A stretch of 64,000 nucleotides of DNA from Anaerolineaceae bacterium (GTDB lineage Bacteria; Chloroflexota; Anaerolineae; Anaerolineales; Anaerolineaceae): contig WOYY01000039.1 of NCBI GenBank assembly GCA_011620555.1, positions 1-64,000 of the forward strand, written 5' to 3'. This document shows positions 8,694 through 17,406 of the stretch, piece after piece (within the stretch, counting starts at the first letter, position 1; each line of letters begins with the position of its first letter). Position numbers and translations under genes: made by a program. The notes beneath the pieces are model-generated. The model did no database searches. It saw only the letters and a list, made by a program, of their open reading frames with translations, and was not told the origin of the DNA.

Positions 8694-8936
8694 ATGACTG
8701 ATCCGACCCAAGCGGTTGAAGAACAGATCATCGCCCTGATCGCCCAGCTCAACGCCTATATTGAACAATATCACGGCGGCTCGGTTGAACTGGACCGGAT
8801 CGACGGCAATCAGATCTACGTGCGTCTGGGCGGCGCCTGTGAAGATTGCCCGCTTTCCCCCGCCACCCTCGAAGGCTGGGTCGCCGGCACTCTGCGGCAG
8901 TTCTTCCCGGAAGTTGAAGTCCTCCAGGCGGATTGA
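8694..8936 (+). CDS. NifU-like C-terminal domain protein
   Basis: This 80-residue protein is a stand-alone NifU C-terminal (Nfu) domain. It reads IEQYHGGSVELDRI then LGGACEDCPLS, with the CxxC pair at residues 49 and 52 that holds a transferable Fe-S cluster in the family. It probably serves as an Fe-S scaffold or carrier. The start at 8694 follows CAGGAGTG. A good terminator lies 24 bp downstream and no other Fe-S genes are near, so it is a single-gene unit. Confidence 0.75.
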   Translation: MTDPTQAVEEQIIALIAQLNAYIEQYHGGSVELDRIDGNQIYVRLGGACEDCPLSPATLEGWVAGTLRQFFPEVEVLQAD

Positions 8937-8959
8937 GCGCGGATATGTTAAAAAAATAA

Positions 8960-8997
8960 CCTTCCCAGAGATGATTCTGGGAAGGTTTTGATTTTTA
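8960..8997 (+). terminator. Intrinsic terminator
   Basis: Perfect 10-bp stem CCTTCCCAGA/TCTGGGAAGG with a 6-nt loop, followed by TTTTGATTTTT, after the NifU-like gene. Confidence 0.8.
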
Positions 8998-9016
8998 ATA
9001 GGTTATCAGCAATACT

Positions 9017-9865
9017 TTACTTCCCTTTTTCCCCGGCCTTCATCGCGCCGCTGCCCGGGCCGTAGTAAATTTCGTTCTGTACCGCCCGGTACAAGGTCTC
9101 GCTGCGCAGCTCCGCCAGCGTATAACAGGGCGCTTCCAGGTGGTCGGCCAGGGTTGCTGCCAATCCCTGATCAAAAGCCTCGTGCTCCATATTGATCACC
9201 ACCGAGCGCACGTCTTCCGCGGCGATCTGCTCGGCGATCAGCTGGCTTTCCTCCAGAGGCGAACCTCTCCCGATGGCCACGTTCCCGGCGCCATCCGTCA
9301 GGACGATCAACAGCGGCAGCACGTCCGGGTGCAGCATCTTTTCACGCTTGAGCACCTCATAAGCCATTGAAAGCCCGGCGCTGAGGGGCGTCTTCCCACC
9401 CACTGGGATGTCGGCCAGAGCGCGCTGCGCCAGCAGCACGGAGTTGGTCGGCGGCAGCACGAGGGTCGCCCGGTCCTTCTGGAACACGATCAAGCCCACC
9501 CGGTCCCGCCGCTGGTAGGCGTCCGTCAGCAAAGAGAGGATCGCACCCTTGGTCGCGGACATCCTCTCGGCCACGGCCATCGACCAGGAGGCATCCACCA
9601 GGAAGAGGATCAGGTTCGAGGCCCGGCGCACCCGGACCTTCTTCTGATAGTCCTCCCGCCGGACGGAAAAAGCCACATTCTTCCGCATCTCCTCGCGGGC
9701 CTTCTGGAAGGGCGCGGCGGCGCGAATCGTGGCGTCAAAAGCCAGGTCGTCCGCTTTGCCATTGGCCGGGCGGGATTGAATATAGCGGCCGCGTTTGCGG
9801 TCGGTCTGGGTCTGGGACCGGCGGCCGCCGTGACGGCGCATCATGTTATCAAGGGGGGTATCCAA
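9017..9865 (-). CDS. ChlD-type von Willebrand A domain (second half of a frameshifted chelatase gene)
   Basis: The 282-residue frame holds a vWA domain with an intact MIDAS: DASWS (91-95), threonine 159 in GGKTPLS and aspartate 190 in LTDGAG. Upstream it has the basic linker RRHGGRRSQTQTDRKRGR typical of ChlD/BchD-like proteins. The coding frame stays open without a stop through FQDATANWWEGGQKVKPGET back to about 10023, under the end of the ATPase gene, and has no good ribosome binding site of its own. It is therefore best read as the C-terminal half of one ChlD-like protein made by a -1 shift in the A9 run at 10017-10025. As a product it would be a chelatase-type (magnesium or cobalt) D subunit. 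Confidence 0.75.
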   Translation of the reverse strand: MDTPLDNMMRRHGGRRSQTQTDRKRGRYIQSRPANGKADDLAFDATIRAAAPFQKAREEMRKNVAFSVRREDYQKKVRVRRASNLILFLVDASWSMAVAERMSATKGAILSLLTDAYQRRDRVGLIVFQKDRATLVLPPTNSVLLAQRALADIPVGGKTPLSAGLSMAYEVLKREKMLHPDVLPLLIVLTDGAGNVAIGRGSPLEESQLIAEQIAAEDVRSVVINMEHEAFDQGLAATLADHLEAPCYTLAELRSETLYRAVQNEIYYGPGSGAMKAGEKGK

Positions 9866-9960
9866 ACGGCGCGGCTCAAAGGTCTCGCCAGGTTTGACCT
9901 TCTGGCCGCCTTCCCACCAATTGGCGGTGGCGTCTTGGAAAATATCCTGCTTGGCTGGCT

Positions 9961-11133
9961 CTAGGGACTCGGGTCCAACGGGTTCGGTGCTAAGTTCGAT
10001 TCGGGGGGAGACGGACTTTTTTTTTGACCGGTTTTGGAATCGCTCTGCTCCTGCTGGGATTCATCCTCTGCCGCCCCGCCTTCCGAGGCGGCGCCTTTGA
10101 GCTGTTCAATCTGCTCTTCCAGCTGAGTGAGGCCCATTTCCGAATGGCGGAAGGGGCCGGCATTGACCCTGTGCGGCAGGGCCAGTTCAGCGGCCAGGGC
10201 AATATCCCGGGGGGTGATCGCCTCGCGGCCTTCAAAAGCGGCATGCGCCCGGGCAGCTTTCAGGATCACCAGGTCCGCCCGGTGCCCATCCACCTGCATT
10301 CGGGCGGTCAGATTGGTAATCATCAGCAGATCGCGGGGGGTGTAACTCACCTTATCCACCAGTTTGCGAGCCTGGGCGATCTGGGCAGAGAGTTCCTGCT
10401 CCTTGGGCAGGAATTCCTCGCGGAAGGCCTCGGGGTCCGATTCAAAGGCGATATTGCGTTCCATGATCTGGACCCGCTGGCGGGGATCCAAAATGCCCAG
10501 GATATCCACGGAGAGGGCAAAGCGGTCCAGCAGCTGCGGGCGGAGGTCGCCTTCTTCGGGGTTCATTGTCCCCACCAAAATGAAACGGGCGGGGTGAGCA
10601 AAGGAAATCCCCTCGCGCTCGACAATATTCATCCCCATCGCGGCCGAATCCAGCAAGACGTCCACAACGTGGTCGTCTAACAAATTGACTTCATCAATAT
10701 AGAGCAAGCCCCGGTTGGCCGAAGCCAGCACGCCCGGCTCAAAACTGCGCTCACCTTTCTGGATCGCTTTTTCAATATCCAGCGTGCCGACCACGCGGTC
10801 TTCGGTGGCGGAAACGGGCAGGTTCACGAAAGGCGTCCGCAGGGTCTCCACCGGGACCGCTTCGCCATGGTCAAAACGCTCACGGCATTCGGTGCACCAG
10901 GTGATCGGGCTATTCGGGTCACAGCCAAAGCGGCAATCCTTCACGACCTGGACGGGGGGCAGGAGGGCCGCCAAGGCCCGAGCCGCGGTGGATTTGGCTG
11001 TGCCGCGTTCACCGCGGATCAGCACGCCACCGATCCGGGTGTCGATCGCGCTGAGGATCAGCGCCCGGCGCATACGCTGTTGGCCGACAATAGCTGTGAA
11101 AGGATAAATTACTCGCATCATTTTATTCGTCAT
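9961..11133 (-). CDS. ChlI/MoxR-type AAA+ ATPase of a chelatase (zero-frame product)
   Basis: The start is placed at the ATG at 11133, which has GGAGAT eight bases upstream; a TTG fifteen bases earlier is less likely. The 390-residue product is an AAA+ chelatase ATPase with Walker A GERGTAKST (41-49), an inserted four-cysteine set (C67, C71, C80, C83), LLYIDEVNLLDD as Walker B and GTMNPEEGDLRPQLLDRF as sensor 1 and arginine-finger region. The tail after about 340 is an acidic, Ser/Pro/Gln-rich linker that ends just after the A9 run. Ribosomes that stay in frame would yield this I-type subunit; those that slip would yield the fused D subunit, as known for chlD genes that use programmed frameshifting. 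Confidence 0.8.
   Translation of the reverse strand: MTNKMMRVIYPFTAIVGQQRMRRALILSAIDTRIGGVLIRGERGTAKSTAARALAALLPPVQVVKDCRFGCDPNSPITWCTECRERFDHGEAVPVETLRTPFVNLPVSATEDRVVGTLDIEKAIQKGERSFEPGVLASANRGLLYIDEVNLLDDHVVDVLLDSAAMGMNIVEREGISFAHPARFILVGTMNPEEGDLRPQLLDRFALSVDILGILDPRQRVQIMERNIAFESDPEAFREEFLPKEQELSAQIAQARKLVDKVSYTPRDLLMITNLTARMQVDGHRADLVILKAARAHAAFEGREAITPRDIALAAELALPHRVNAGPFRHSEMGLTQLEEQIEQLKGAASEGGAAEDESQQEQSDSKTGQKKSPSPPESNLAPNPLDPSP
10017..10025 (-). other. A9 slippery run, probable programmed -1 frameshift site
   Basis: On the coding strand the zero frame reads GGT CAA AAA AAA AGT. Slipping back by one base gives AAA AAA AAG TCC and opens a frame that continues without a stop for about 335 codons through the vWA domain. 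An AGGAG stands about 20 nt upstream and a small GGAC/GTCC hairpin downstream. A sequencing error in the homopolymer is the alternative. Confidence 0.6.
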
Positions 11134-11254
11134 TCGGTAAATCTCCAATGCCCATCAAGTTTACCACGTCCCGCAACGATAATCCATTGGCCCCAGGAGG
11201 ATTCAGGGACAATTGACACCCAAAAACCAGTGAACATCGCAACCTCTTCTCTGG

Positions 11255-11411
11255 TAAAATGATTAAGTATTCTGACTGCCGGGAACGGTCTCACTCAAAG
11301 TCGCTAGCTATGTCATCAGAGGCTTTCCCGGTGTCAGAATCACGGTCTTACGCCGAAATATAGACCGGGTAAACTGCCAAAGGCCCATTCGTTGGGCCGG
11401 AAAGTTGTTCT
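11255..11411 (+). promoter_or_regulatory. Structured 5' leader of the Ser/Thr kinase gene
   Basis: A TAAAAT box at 11255-11260 is followed by three hairpins: TCTGAC-CCGGGAA pairing with TTCCCGG-TCAGA (11271-11285 with 11325-11339), CGGTCT/AGACCG (11343-11367), and GGCCCA-TTCG-TTGGGCC (11382-11398). I could not match the set to a riboswitch class I know. Confidence 0.35.
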
Positions 11412-11426
11412 TTGAGGTTAGACACA

Positions 11427-12413
11427 ATGCCAGTCCCATTGAAGGCTGGTACGGTACTCCGGAAACGGTACCAGGTCAACAAGATCATTGGACAGGGTGG
11501 CATGGGCTGCATCTACCTTGCCGATGACCTGCGCCTGGAAGGCCGCCTCTGCGCGATTAAAGAGGTGGAATATGACCGCGCCCTGCCGGAGGAAATGCTC
11601 GCTGAAGCCCGCAACCAGTTCCAGCAGGAAGCCACCGTCCTGGCCCGGCTGGACCACCCCAATCTCCCCAAAGTTTCAGATTTCTTCTCCATCAGCGATC
11701 ACGACTACCTGGTGATGGATTTCGTCCCAGGCAAGGATTTGCGCCAGTTGATGATGGAAGCCCGTCAGAACGGCACTTTCCTGCCCGAAGCTGAGGTTTT
11801 GGACTGGGCCAGCCAGTTGGCGGATGCCCTGAAATACCTCCACACGCAGGACCCGCCCATCGTACACCGGGACATCAAACCCAGCAATCTCAAGCTCACC
11901 CCCTCGGGACTGGTCAAACTGGTGGATTTCGGCCTAGTCAAGACCCTGGCGCCGGGTGAAGTGACCATCACCATCCTACAAGGCCAGGGCACCGCGCTCT
12001 ATACCCCGCTGGAGCAATACGGCGGCGATTCCGGGCACACCGATGCCCGCAGCGATATCTATGCCTTTGGGGGAACGCTCTATCACCTGCTGACCAACGA
12101 GCCGCCTGTCAACGTGCGCGACCGCTTCCTGGACCCCGACGCGCTGACCCCCATCCGGCAGATCAACCCTGATGTCAGCCCGCGGACGGAGCGCGCCGTC
12201 CATTGGGCCTTGCGCCTGCATCCTGAAGACCGCCCCGGTGATATTGACACTTTCCTCAAAGCGCTCTTCATTGAAGACGCCCCCATCACGCAGCCTTTCC
12301 GCAGCACCCGGTTCTCCTCCAAAGCGATCCAGATGCCCGAGCGCGCGCTGATCTATGTCGCCAGCGGGCTGATGATCGTCAGCCTATTGCTGACCCTGCT
12401 GCGCAATTTCTGA
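11427..12413 (+). CDS. Ser/Thr protein kinase, membrane-anchored
   Basis: I choose the ATG at 11427, seven bases after GAGGTT. The 328-residue protein has a complete Hanks-type kinase domain: glycine loop IGQGGMGCIYLA, lysine in AIKEV, catalytic HRDIKPSNLK and DFGLVKT, and an activation segment ending in LYTPLEQYGG. A single hydrophobic helix near the C-terminus (LIYVASGLMIVSLLLTLL) leaves only a few residues outside, so no PASTA or other sensor domain is present. It should phosphorylate cytoplasmic targets from the inner face of the membrane. The FHA regulator at 6509-7171 is a plausible but unproven partner. Confidence 0.85.
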   Translation: MPVPLKAGTVLRKRYQVNKIIGQGGMGCIYLADDLRLEGRLCAIKEVEYDRALPEEMLAEARNQFQQEATVLARLDHPNLPKVSDFFSISDHDYLVMDFVPGKDLRQLMMEARQNGTFLPEAEVLDWASQLADALKYLHTQDPPIVHRDIKPSNLKLTPSGLVKLVDFGLVKTLAPGEVTITILQGQGTALYTPLEQYGGDSGHTDARSDIYAFGGTLYHLLTNEPPVNVRDRFLDPDALTPIRQINPDVSPRTERAVHWALRLHPEDRPGDIDTFLKALFIEDAPITQPFRSTRFSSKAIQMPERALIYVASGLMIVSLLLTLLRNF

Positions 12414-12475
12414 TCCCGATTCAATTTTCAAATTAAGTCTGGAATGCCCGCCGCGCCGGCCAGCGGCTTTTTTGA

Positions 12476-15289
12476 TCAGCGCCTGGGAAAACGTCCATCC
12501 GTCCGCATCCACCAGATCAGCGCGGCAATCCACCCCAGCATCATCCCCACGACCACAACTTCCACCACAAAAGTGGTGCCGGATTCCAGCACCCAGCGCC
12601 GGGTGCCCAGAGTCCCCAGGTTGAGATAGGAGTAGGAGAGCAGCCCGCCGATCAGGGTTGTGAGCAGGGAGCGCAGCGCCCAGCGGGAGGTCTTCCACCA
12701 GGCCCGGCCGCCAAAGAAAGCCAGCGCACCCCCCAGCCCCATCACCATAACGCCCAAAGCCCATTCGCCCAAAGTTGGATAGCCGGAAGAGCGGACCTCT
12801 TCGGCCGCTTCCTCGGCTGCCGATTCGGTCGACGTGGCCTGCGGCGCCTCGGTCGGCGTGGCGGTATGCTGGGGCGTTGGAGAAACCGAAAAGACCGATG
12901 AGCTGCCATCCAGCGCGATGTTGATCGTCAGGGTATCCGACTGGGTAGCCGGCTCGCTGGCGGCGCTGACCTCCAGCCCGCCTGCCGCCTCGATCCGGTA
13001 GTTGAAATAGGCAATCCCATTCGCGGTCGTCGTCTCATATTGCTGCGTGATTTCCTGCTCGCCGATGGTGGTGAAGGTGAACCGGACCACGGTCCCATCC
13101 GGGACGGTGTGCCCGTTGTGGTCCTGAATGGCATTCGTGCGGATCGTGATCGTATCCCCCACAGCAAAGCTTGGCGTGGGCGTTTGCTCGATTGCCTCAG
13201 ACGGCGTCGGCGTGACTTCAATCCCTTCTCCGCCGGGGGGAGGCTCCGGAACAATCAGCTCCAGATGGATGATCTGGCTGGGGTCCGGGGCCGTCATGGA
13301 GATCAGGTCGTAGCCCACCGCGTTCAACGAAACCGGCAAAGCGCCCTGGGGCGTGATCTCCTGCATCAGCACCCGGGCCGCCACATCCACGAAGGAAGGC
13401 AGCTTGCTATAGAGCGCATAATAAGCCGTCACCTTGGAGATATTGGTCGCATCCAAATAAATGGGCGAATCCAGGGCAAAGACGATCACCTTCTTATTTG
13501 TCGTCAGGTCAGGCCTGTCCTCCAAGATCTTCTGCAGAATCCCGGAAGCAGGGTAGTCCGGGTCGTCATCCAGGACATTGAACACCACCCACTCCGCGTT
13601 GCGCAAGGCCGATGAGACATACTGATTGGTGGCCGAATCGATATTATTGACCATATCCGCGAGCTGTGAAAAAGTGTAGGACATGATGCGGCTCTGGTTA
13701 AGCTGGCCCCCCGCCTGGGAACCATAAAGGCTCAACAATGAGTTGGCCAGCGAGCCGGTATCCAACAGGTTCAGCGGCGCGCAGCCTTCACACTGGTAGG
13801 CCGTGCGGACATCGCTGAAGATCACAATATCCTCATACGCCAAGGGCGGTGAAGGCAGGACCACATCCAGTTCAGCGAGGTTCGGGCTGATCAGATTCAC
13901 GGCTTTCTGCGCGACGGCGAAATTGGTGCTCTGGCTCTCTGTCAGGGTCGGACCTTCCGATTGTTGGAAGACCGCATCCTGAGTGAACTCACCATAGAGG
14001 CCCAGCTTTATTTCAAGGATTCGCAGGACAGAGGCATCTACTCTTTGAGCAAAGGCCGAATCCTCCCGATATTTACTCACAAAGAAATCCAGGATCGAAA
14101 TCAGCGTGGCATAGGAATCCACATCGCCGGTGCCGACCAGGTTGTTGACATAGAGCATGTCATTGCCCGCCAAAAAGGCGTTGCGGGCCACCTGGATCGC
14201 ATCAAAATTTTCACCCGTGGGGTTGAAGAACCGGCGGACCGCGCCGCTCCCGAGGTTGTCGCTGATGATCACCCCGCCCTCCGCACGCCAGTTCTCAAGG
14301 GCCGGCTGGGCCATGATCGCCTGCAAAGCATTCGAGTCAAAACTGATCGGCTTGGTGGTCGCCCGGATATTGCCCTGGAAACCCTGATAGCGGATGTGCG
14401 AGACCATCACGCCATCAACCCGGGTCGGGTCCCCTTTGGCCGGGCTGGTCACGGAGAAAAACGGCGCCAGTTCGATCTGCGTCAGCTGCTCCAGCGACTT
14501 GCGAACGGTGGCAACTTCTTCCTCCGGCGAACGGTCGGAGTTGCCCGTGCCGGGGAAATTCTGCGCGACCACCAGCATGCGGTTGTCGCTGCCGGTGTGC
14601 AAGCCGCTGATATAAGCCTTACCCATCTGCCCCACCCAGTAGGGATCGCCGCCAAAGGTGTTCACCCCCAGGTAACCCGCGGCCTCTCCATTGGGCGCCT
14701 CCAGCACGTCCAGGTTCGGCCCCAGAAAGAGGTTGAAACCCAAAGCGCTCAATTCACTCCCCAGGTTCTCACCCACCTGAGCCGCCAGACCCACATCCCA
14801 GCTGGCCCCAATCGCCATTTGCGAAGGGGAATAGACCAAGGGGTCCAGCAGCTGGTCGCCCGGCGCGCCATTCCCGAGTTGCGAAATGCCCACCAGGAGC
14901 GGCACGTAAGCATCGGCCGCTGCGACCTGCGGCCCTTCCGGGTCCGGTTCCGGGTTGGCGCCTGCCCATTCAAGGCTTTGCAGATCGGTGATCAGCGACT
15001 GCACCTGGGAGAGGGTGTCGGTCGAACTGAAGTTGTTGTTCTCGGCCATCAGCACCACGCCCCCGATATGCTGGTTGACGATCAGGTCATAGATGGCGGA
15101 ATCCGGTTCGAGCGTGCTCCCCTCAAAACTCACCAGGAAAAGCTGCCCTACCTTTTCTTCGGGCGTCAGGTTTTGCAGGATCGATTCGGCGGAAGACAGC
15201 GCTTTCGCCTGGACTGGCGCGCCGCCCAAGCTGGTCAGCAGATAGACCAGCGAGAATAAAATGCGCCAGAGCGATTTCCAATTCCTCAC
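12476..15289 (-). CDS. Glycoside hydrolase family 3-like protein with Ig-like domain and membrane tail
   Basis: The GTG at 15289 overlaps the TGA of the phosphodiesterase gene (GTGA) and follows GGAGG, which shows translational coupling. The 937-residue product has an N-terminal signal or anchor, a GH3 N-terminal barrel (ILQNLTPEEKVGQLFLVSF through VIISDNLGSGAV), a GH3 C-terminal-type domain, an Ig-like module of about 100 residues, and two or three transmembrane helices at the C-terminus. The nucleophile aspartate is present in IISDNL. The usual NagZ lysine-histidine motif (KHFPGHGD) reads AQNFPGTGNSD here, so the acid/base residues look lost. It may bind rather than cleave beta-N-acetylhexosaminides, or use another acid. 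Confidence 0.75.
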   Translation of the reverse strand: MRNWKSLWRILFSLVYLLTSLGGAPVQAKALSSAESILQNLTPEEKVGQLFLVSFEGSTLEPDSAIYDLIVNQHIGGVVLMAENNNFSSTDTLSQVQSLITDLQSLEWAGANPEPDPEGPQVAAADAYVPLLVGISQLGNGAPGDQLLDPLVYSPSQMAIGASWDVGLAAQVGENLGSELSALGFNLFLGPNLDVLEAPNGEAAGYLGVNTFGGDPYWVGQMGKAYISGLHTGSDNRMLVVAQNFPGTGNSDRSPEEEVATVRKSLEQLTQIELAPFFSVTSPAKGDPTRVDGVMVSHIRYQGFQGNIRATTKPISFDSNALQAIMAQPALENWRAEGGVIISDNLGSGAVRRFFNPTGENFDAIQVARNAFLAGNDMLYVNNLVGTGDVDSYATLISILDFFVSKYREDSAFAQRVDASVLRILEIKLGLYGEFTQDAVFQQSEGPTLTESQSTNFAVAQKAVNLISPNLAELDVVLPSPPLAYEDIVIFSDVRTAYQCEGCAPLNLLDTGSLANSLLSLYGSQAGGQLNQSRIMSYTFSQLADMVNNIDSATNQYVSSALRNAEWVVFNVLDDDPDYPASGILQKILEDRPDLTTNKKVIVFALDSPIYLDATNISKVTAYYALYSKLPSFVDVAARVLMQEITPQGALPVSLNAVGYDLISMTAPDPSQIIHLELIVPEPPPGGEGIEVTPTPSEAIEQTPTPSFAVGDTITIRTNAIQDHNGHTVPDGTVVRFTFTTIGEQEITQQYETTTANGIAYFNYRIEAAGGLEVSAASEPATQSDTLTINIALDGSSSVFSVSPTPQHTATPTEAPQATSTESAAEEAAEEVRSSGYPTLGEWALGVMVMGLGGALAFFGGRAWWKTSRWALRSLLTTLIGGLLSYSYLNLGTLGTRRWVLESGTTFVVEVVVVGMMLGWIAALIWWMRTDGRFPRR

Positions 15290-15990
15290 GTGAGCGCCTC
15301 CAGAGCCGACATCGCCCGCAACGGGCGGTTGGTGATGAGCGAATCGACCCCAATCTTGGCCAAATGGCGGATATCGGCCGCTTCGTCCACCGTCCAAACG
15401 TTGATTTCCCGGCCCCTGGCGTGCATCCGCTGAACCAGGGCCTCATCCACGTCTTTGAAATAGGGGTGCAGGGCATCATAGCGGAACAGGCCATAGGCAA
15501 AAAACCTGGCCTTGCCGGGGAAAGTGAGCATACCGATCGGTATATCAGGCAGACGTCGGTGGAAGCGCGGGAAGTTAATCGGGTTGAAAGACGAAATCAG
15601 GATGGAGTCCGCCACGCCTTGATCCTGGATCAGAGCGGCCACGTCCAGCGGCAGAGAATCGAAGATCGTGCTGTAATTTTTAAGTTCAATATTGATCAGG
15701 AACTTCCCGCCAAAACGGGCCAGGACCTCGTCCAGAGTGGGGATTTTTTCACCCTTGCCGGCATCCAGCGCCCGGAGTTCCGCCAGGGTCAGGTCCTGCA
15801 CACGGCCAGTACCATTGGTCGTGCGGTCCACCAGGTCATCGTGGATGACCACGAGCTGACGGTCTTTGGACAGCATCACATCCAGTTCAATCCCATCGGC
15901 CCCCTGATCCAAAGCGAGCTGAAAAGCGGCCAGCGTATTTTCGGGCGCATCGGCGCTAGCACCGCGATGAGCGATAATTTTCGGTGTCAT
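15286..15990 (-). CDS. Glycerophosphodiester phosphodiesterase
   Basis: This 234-residue cytoplasmic enzyme shows all the signature motifs of the GDPD family: HRGAS at 8-12, APENTLAAF, GADGIELDV, and VIHDDLVDRTTNGTG. It hydrolyses glycerophosphodiesters from phospholipid turnover to glycerol-3-phosphate and an alcohol. It has no signal peptide and is of the short UgpQ-like length. Its stop codon overlaps the GTG of the GH3-like gene, so both lie in one transcript with the phosphodiesterase first, which suggests envelope recycling as the shared theme. Confidence 0.85.
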   Translation of the reverse strand: MTPKIIAHRGASADAPENTLAAFQLALDQGADGIELDVMLSKDRQLVVIHDDLVDRTTNGTGRVQDLTLAELRALDAGKGEKIPTLDEVLARFGGKFLINIELKNYSTIFDSLPLDVAALIQDQGVADSILISSFNPINFPRFHRRLPDIPIGMLTFPGKARFFAYGLFRYDALHPYFKDVDEALVQRMHARGREINVWTVDEAADIRHLAKIGVDSLITNRPLRAMSALEALT

Positions 15991-16013
15991 AAATTCTTCT
16001 TCTCCAAAAGATG

Positions 16014-16320
16014 AAATAATTATAGCACGCAGAGATTAAGGGCGGCGGCTTTCAGCTTTAGGCCCCAGAGTCAATCGCAAAGTAAGTGACTATTCCAAAA
16101 TTAATCCCTCTTTTTGATTCTAGAATGATTTGAATGCCGGCGCGGGGCTGCCTGCCTCTGCCAAGAGCCGAGCGCCTCGCCTGCCCCTAAGAAAGGACCC
16201 AACCCTGCAGGCGCCCCCAGAGGGTCTTGCGATTGCTCCGCTTAAGGCCCCAAAAAAGCCTCGGCGTGGGATGAGTGGGCTATAATAACTCAAAATCCTG
16301 GATCATCGGCAAGGAGTCCC
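16014..16320. other. Intergenic, promoter region of the LDH2-type gene
   Basis: No gene is supported. A TATAAT at 16273-16278 about 43 bp upstream of the ATG at 16321 is the likely -10 box; I see no good -35. The rest is GC-rich with small imperfect hairpins. Confidence 0.35.
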
Positions 16321-17403
16321 ATGTTCACAAGCCTTTCCTTCAATGTGGAAGCCCTCAAAGATTACGTCATCCGCTTCTTCAAGGCGATGGACGTCCCCGA
16401 GATTGACGCCCGGATCGCGGCGGATGTGTTGGTCGCAGCAGACCTGCGGGGGGTGAACTCGCACGGCGTGATCCGCCTGCACTCCTATTACGGCGACCGG
16501 CTAAAACTGAAACAGATTGACCCCCTTTCGCCGATCGAGGTCCTCAGCGAAAATGCCGCCACCCTGGCGTTGGACGGTGCGAACGGGCTGGGGCAGGTCG
16601 TGGCTTGCCGGGCGATGTCCCGCTGCATCGAAAAGGCCGAGGACGCCGGCCTGGCAATCACCACGGTCCGCAACAGCAACCACTATGGCATCGCGGGCTA
16701 TTTTGCGATGATGGCGCTGCCGGAAGACATGATCGGCATCAGCCTGACCAACAGCCAGCCCCTGGTCGCGCCGACCTACGGCCTGCGTTCCGCCTTGGGG
16801 ACAAACCCGATCGCGGTCGCCATCCCGGCCGGGCAGGAACGTTCCTACGTGCTGGATATGGCCACCAGCATCGTGCCGCTGGGCCGGGTGAGCGTCTACG
16901 AGAAGGCCGGGCAGTCCATCCCGCTGGGCTGGGGCATCAACAGCGCTGGCGACCTGACCGAAGACCCCGCCGAAGTGACCCACGGCGGCTCCCTGCTGCC
17001 GCTGGGCGGCCCCGCCGAGCTGCGCGGCTACAAAGGCTATGGCCTTTCGCTGCTGGTGGATCTGCTTGCGGGCGTGCTCTCCGGCGCGGCCTATGGCCTG
17101 GGCGTGGGAAAACCCTCCAACGAGCGTCACGCCGATGTGGGCCATTTCTTCGCCGCGATCAAGATTGACACCTTCCGCCCGGTGGAAGCGTTCAAACAGG
17201 ACATGGATGACTACATCCGCGCCCTGAAAGACACGCCCAAGATACCCGGCCAGGACCGGATCTATATCCCCGGGGAAAAGGAATTTGAATTGACGGAAAA
17301 ATATCAGCGGGAAGGCGTCCCCTTGATGGTCGAAGTGGTCGAAGCGCTCAAACAGGCCGGAGAGTCTGCGGGCGTGCCCTTTGACCTGGAGCCGGTGGGG
17401 TAA
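16321..17403 (+). CDS. Malate/L-lactate dehydrogenase (LDH2 / ureidoglycolate dehydrogenase family)
   Basis: The 360-residue protein matches the LDH2 family over its whole length: VEALKDYVIRFFKAMDVPE, AADLRGVNSHGVIRL with the catalytic histidine, NSNHYGIAGYFA, LGTNPIAVAIPA, and GYKGYGLSLLVDLLAGVLSGA near the C-terminus. These NAD(P)-dependent enzymes oxidise 2-hydroxyacids such as malate, sulfolactate or ureidoglycolate; the substrate cannot be told from motifs. The gene is monocistronic and ends 3 bp before the convergent membrane methyltransferase gene. AAGGAG just upstream supports the start. Confidence 0.85.
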   Translation: MFTSLSFNVEALKDYVIRFFKAMDVPEIDARIAADVLVAADLRGVNSHGVIRLHSYYGDRLKLKQIDPLSPIEVLSENAATLALDGANGLGQVVACRAMSRCIEKAEDAGLAITTVRNSNHYGIAGYFAMMALPEDMIGISLTNSQPLVAPTYGLRSALGTNPIAVAIPAGQERSYVLDMATSIVPLGRVSVYEKAGQSIPLGWGINSAGDLTEDPAEVTHGGSLLPLGGPAELRGYKGYGLSLLVDLLAGVLSGAAYGLGVGKPSNERHADVGHFFAAIKIDTFRPVEAFKQDMDDYIRALKDTPKIPGQDRIYIPGEKEFELTEKYQREGVPLMVEVVEALKQAGESAGVPFDLEPVG

Positions 17404-17406
17404 ATT

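Noticed and set aside
13961-15259. 432-codon plus-strand frame inside the GH3-like gene
   Set aside because: Arg/Gln/His-rich antisense frame; the GH3 reading with translational coupling is much better supported.
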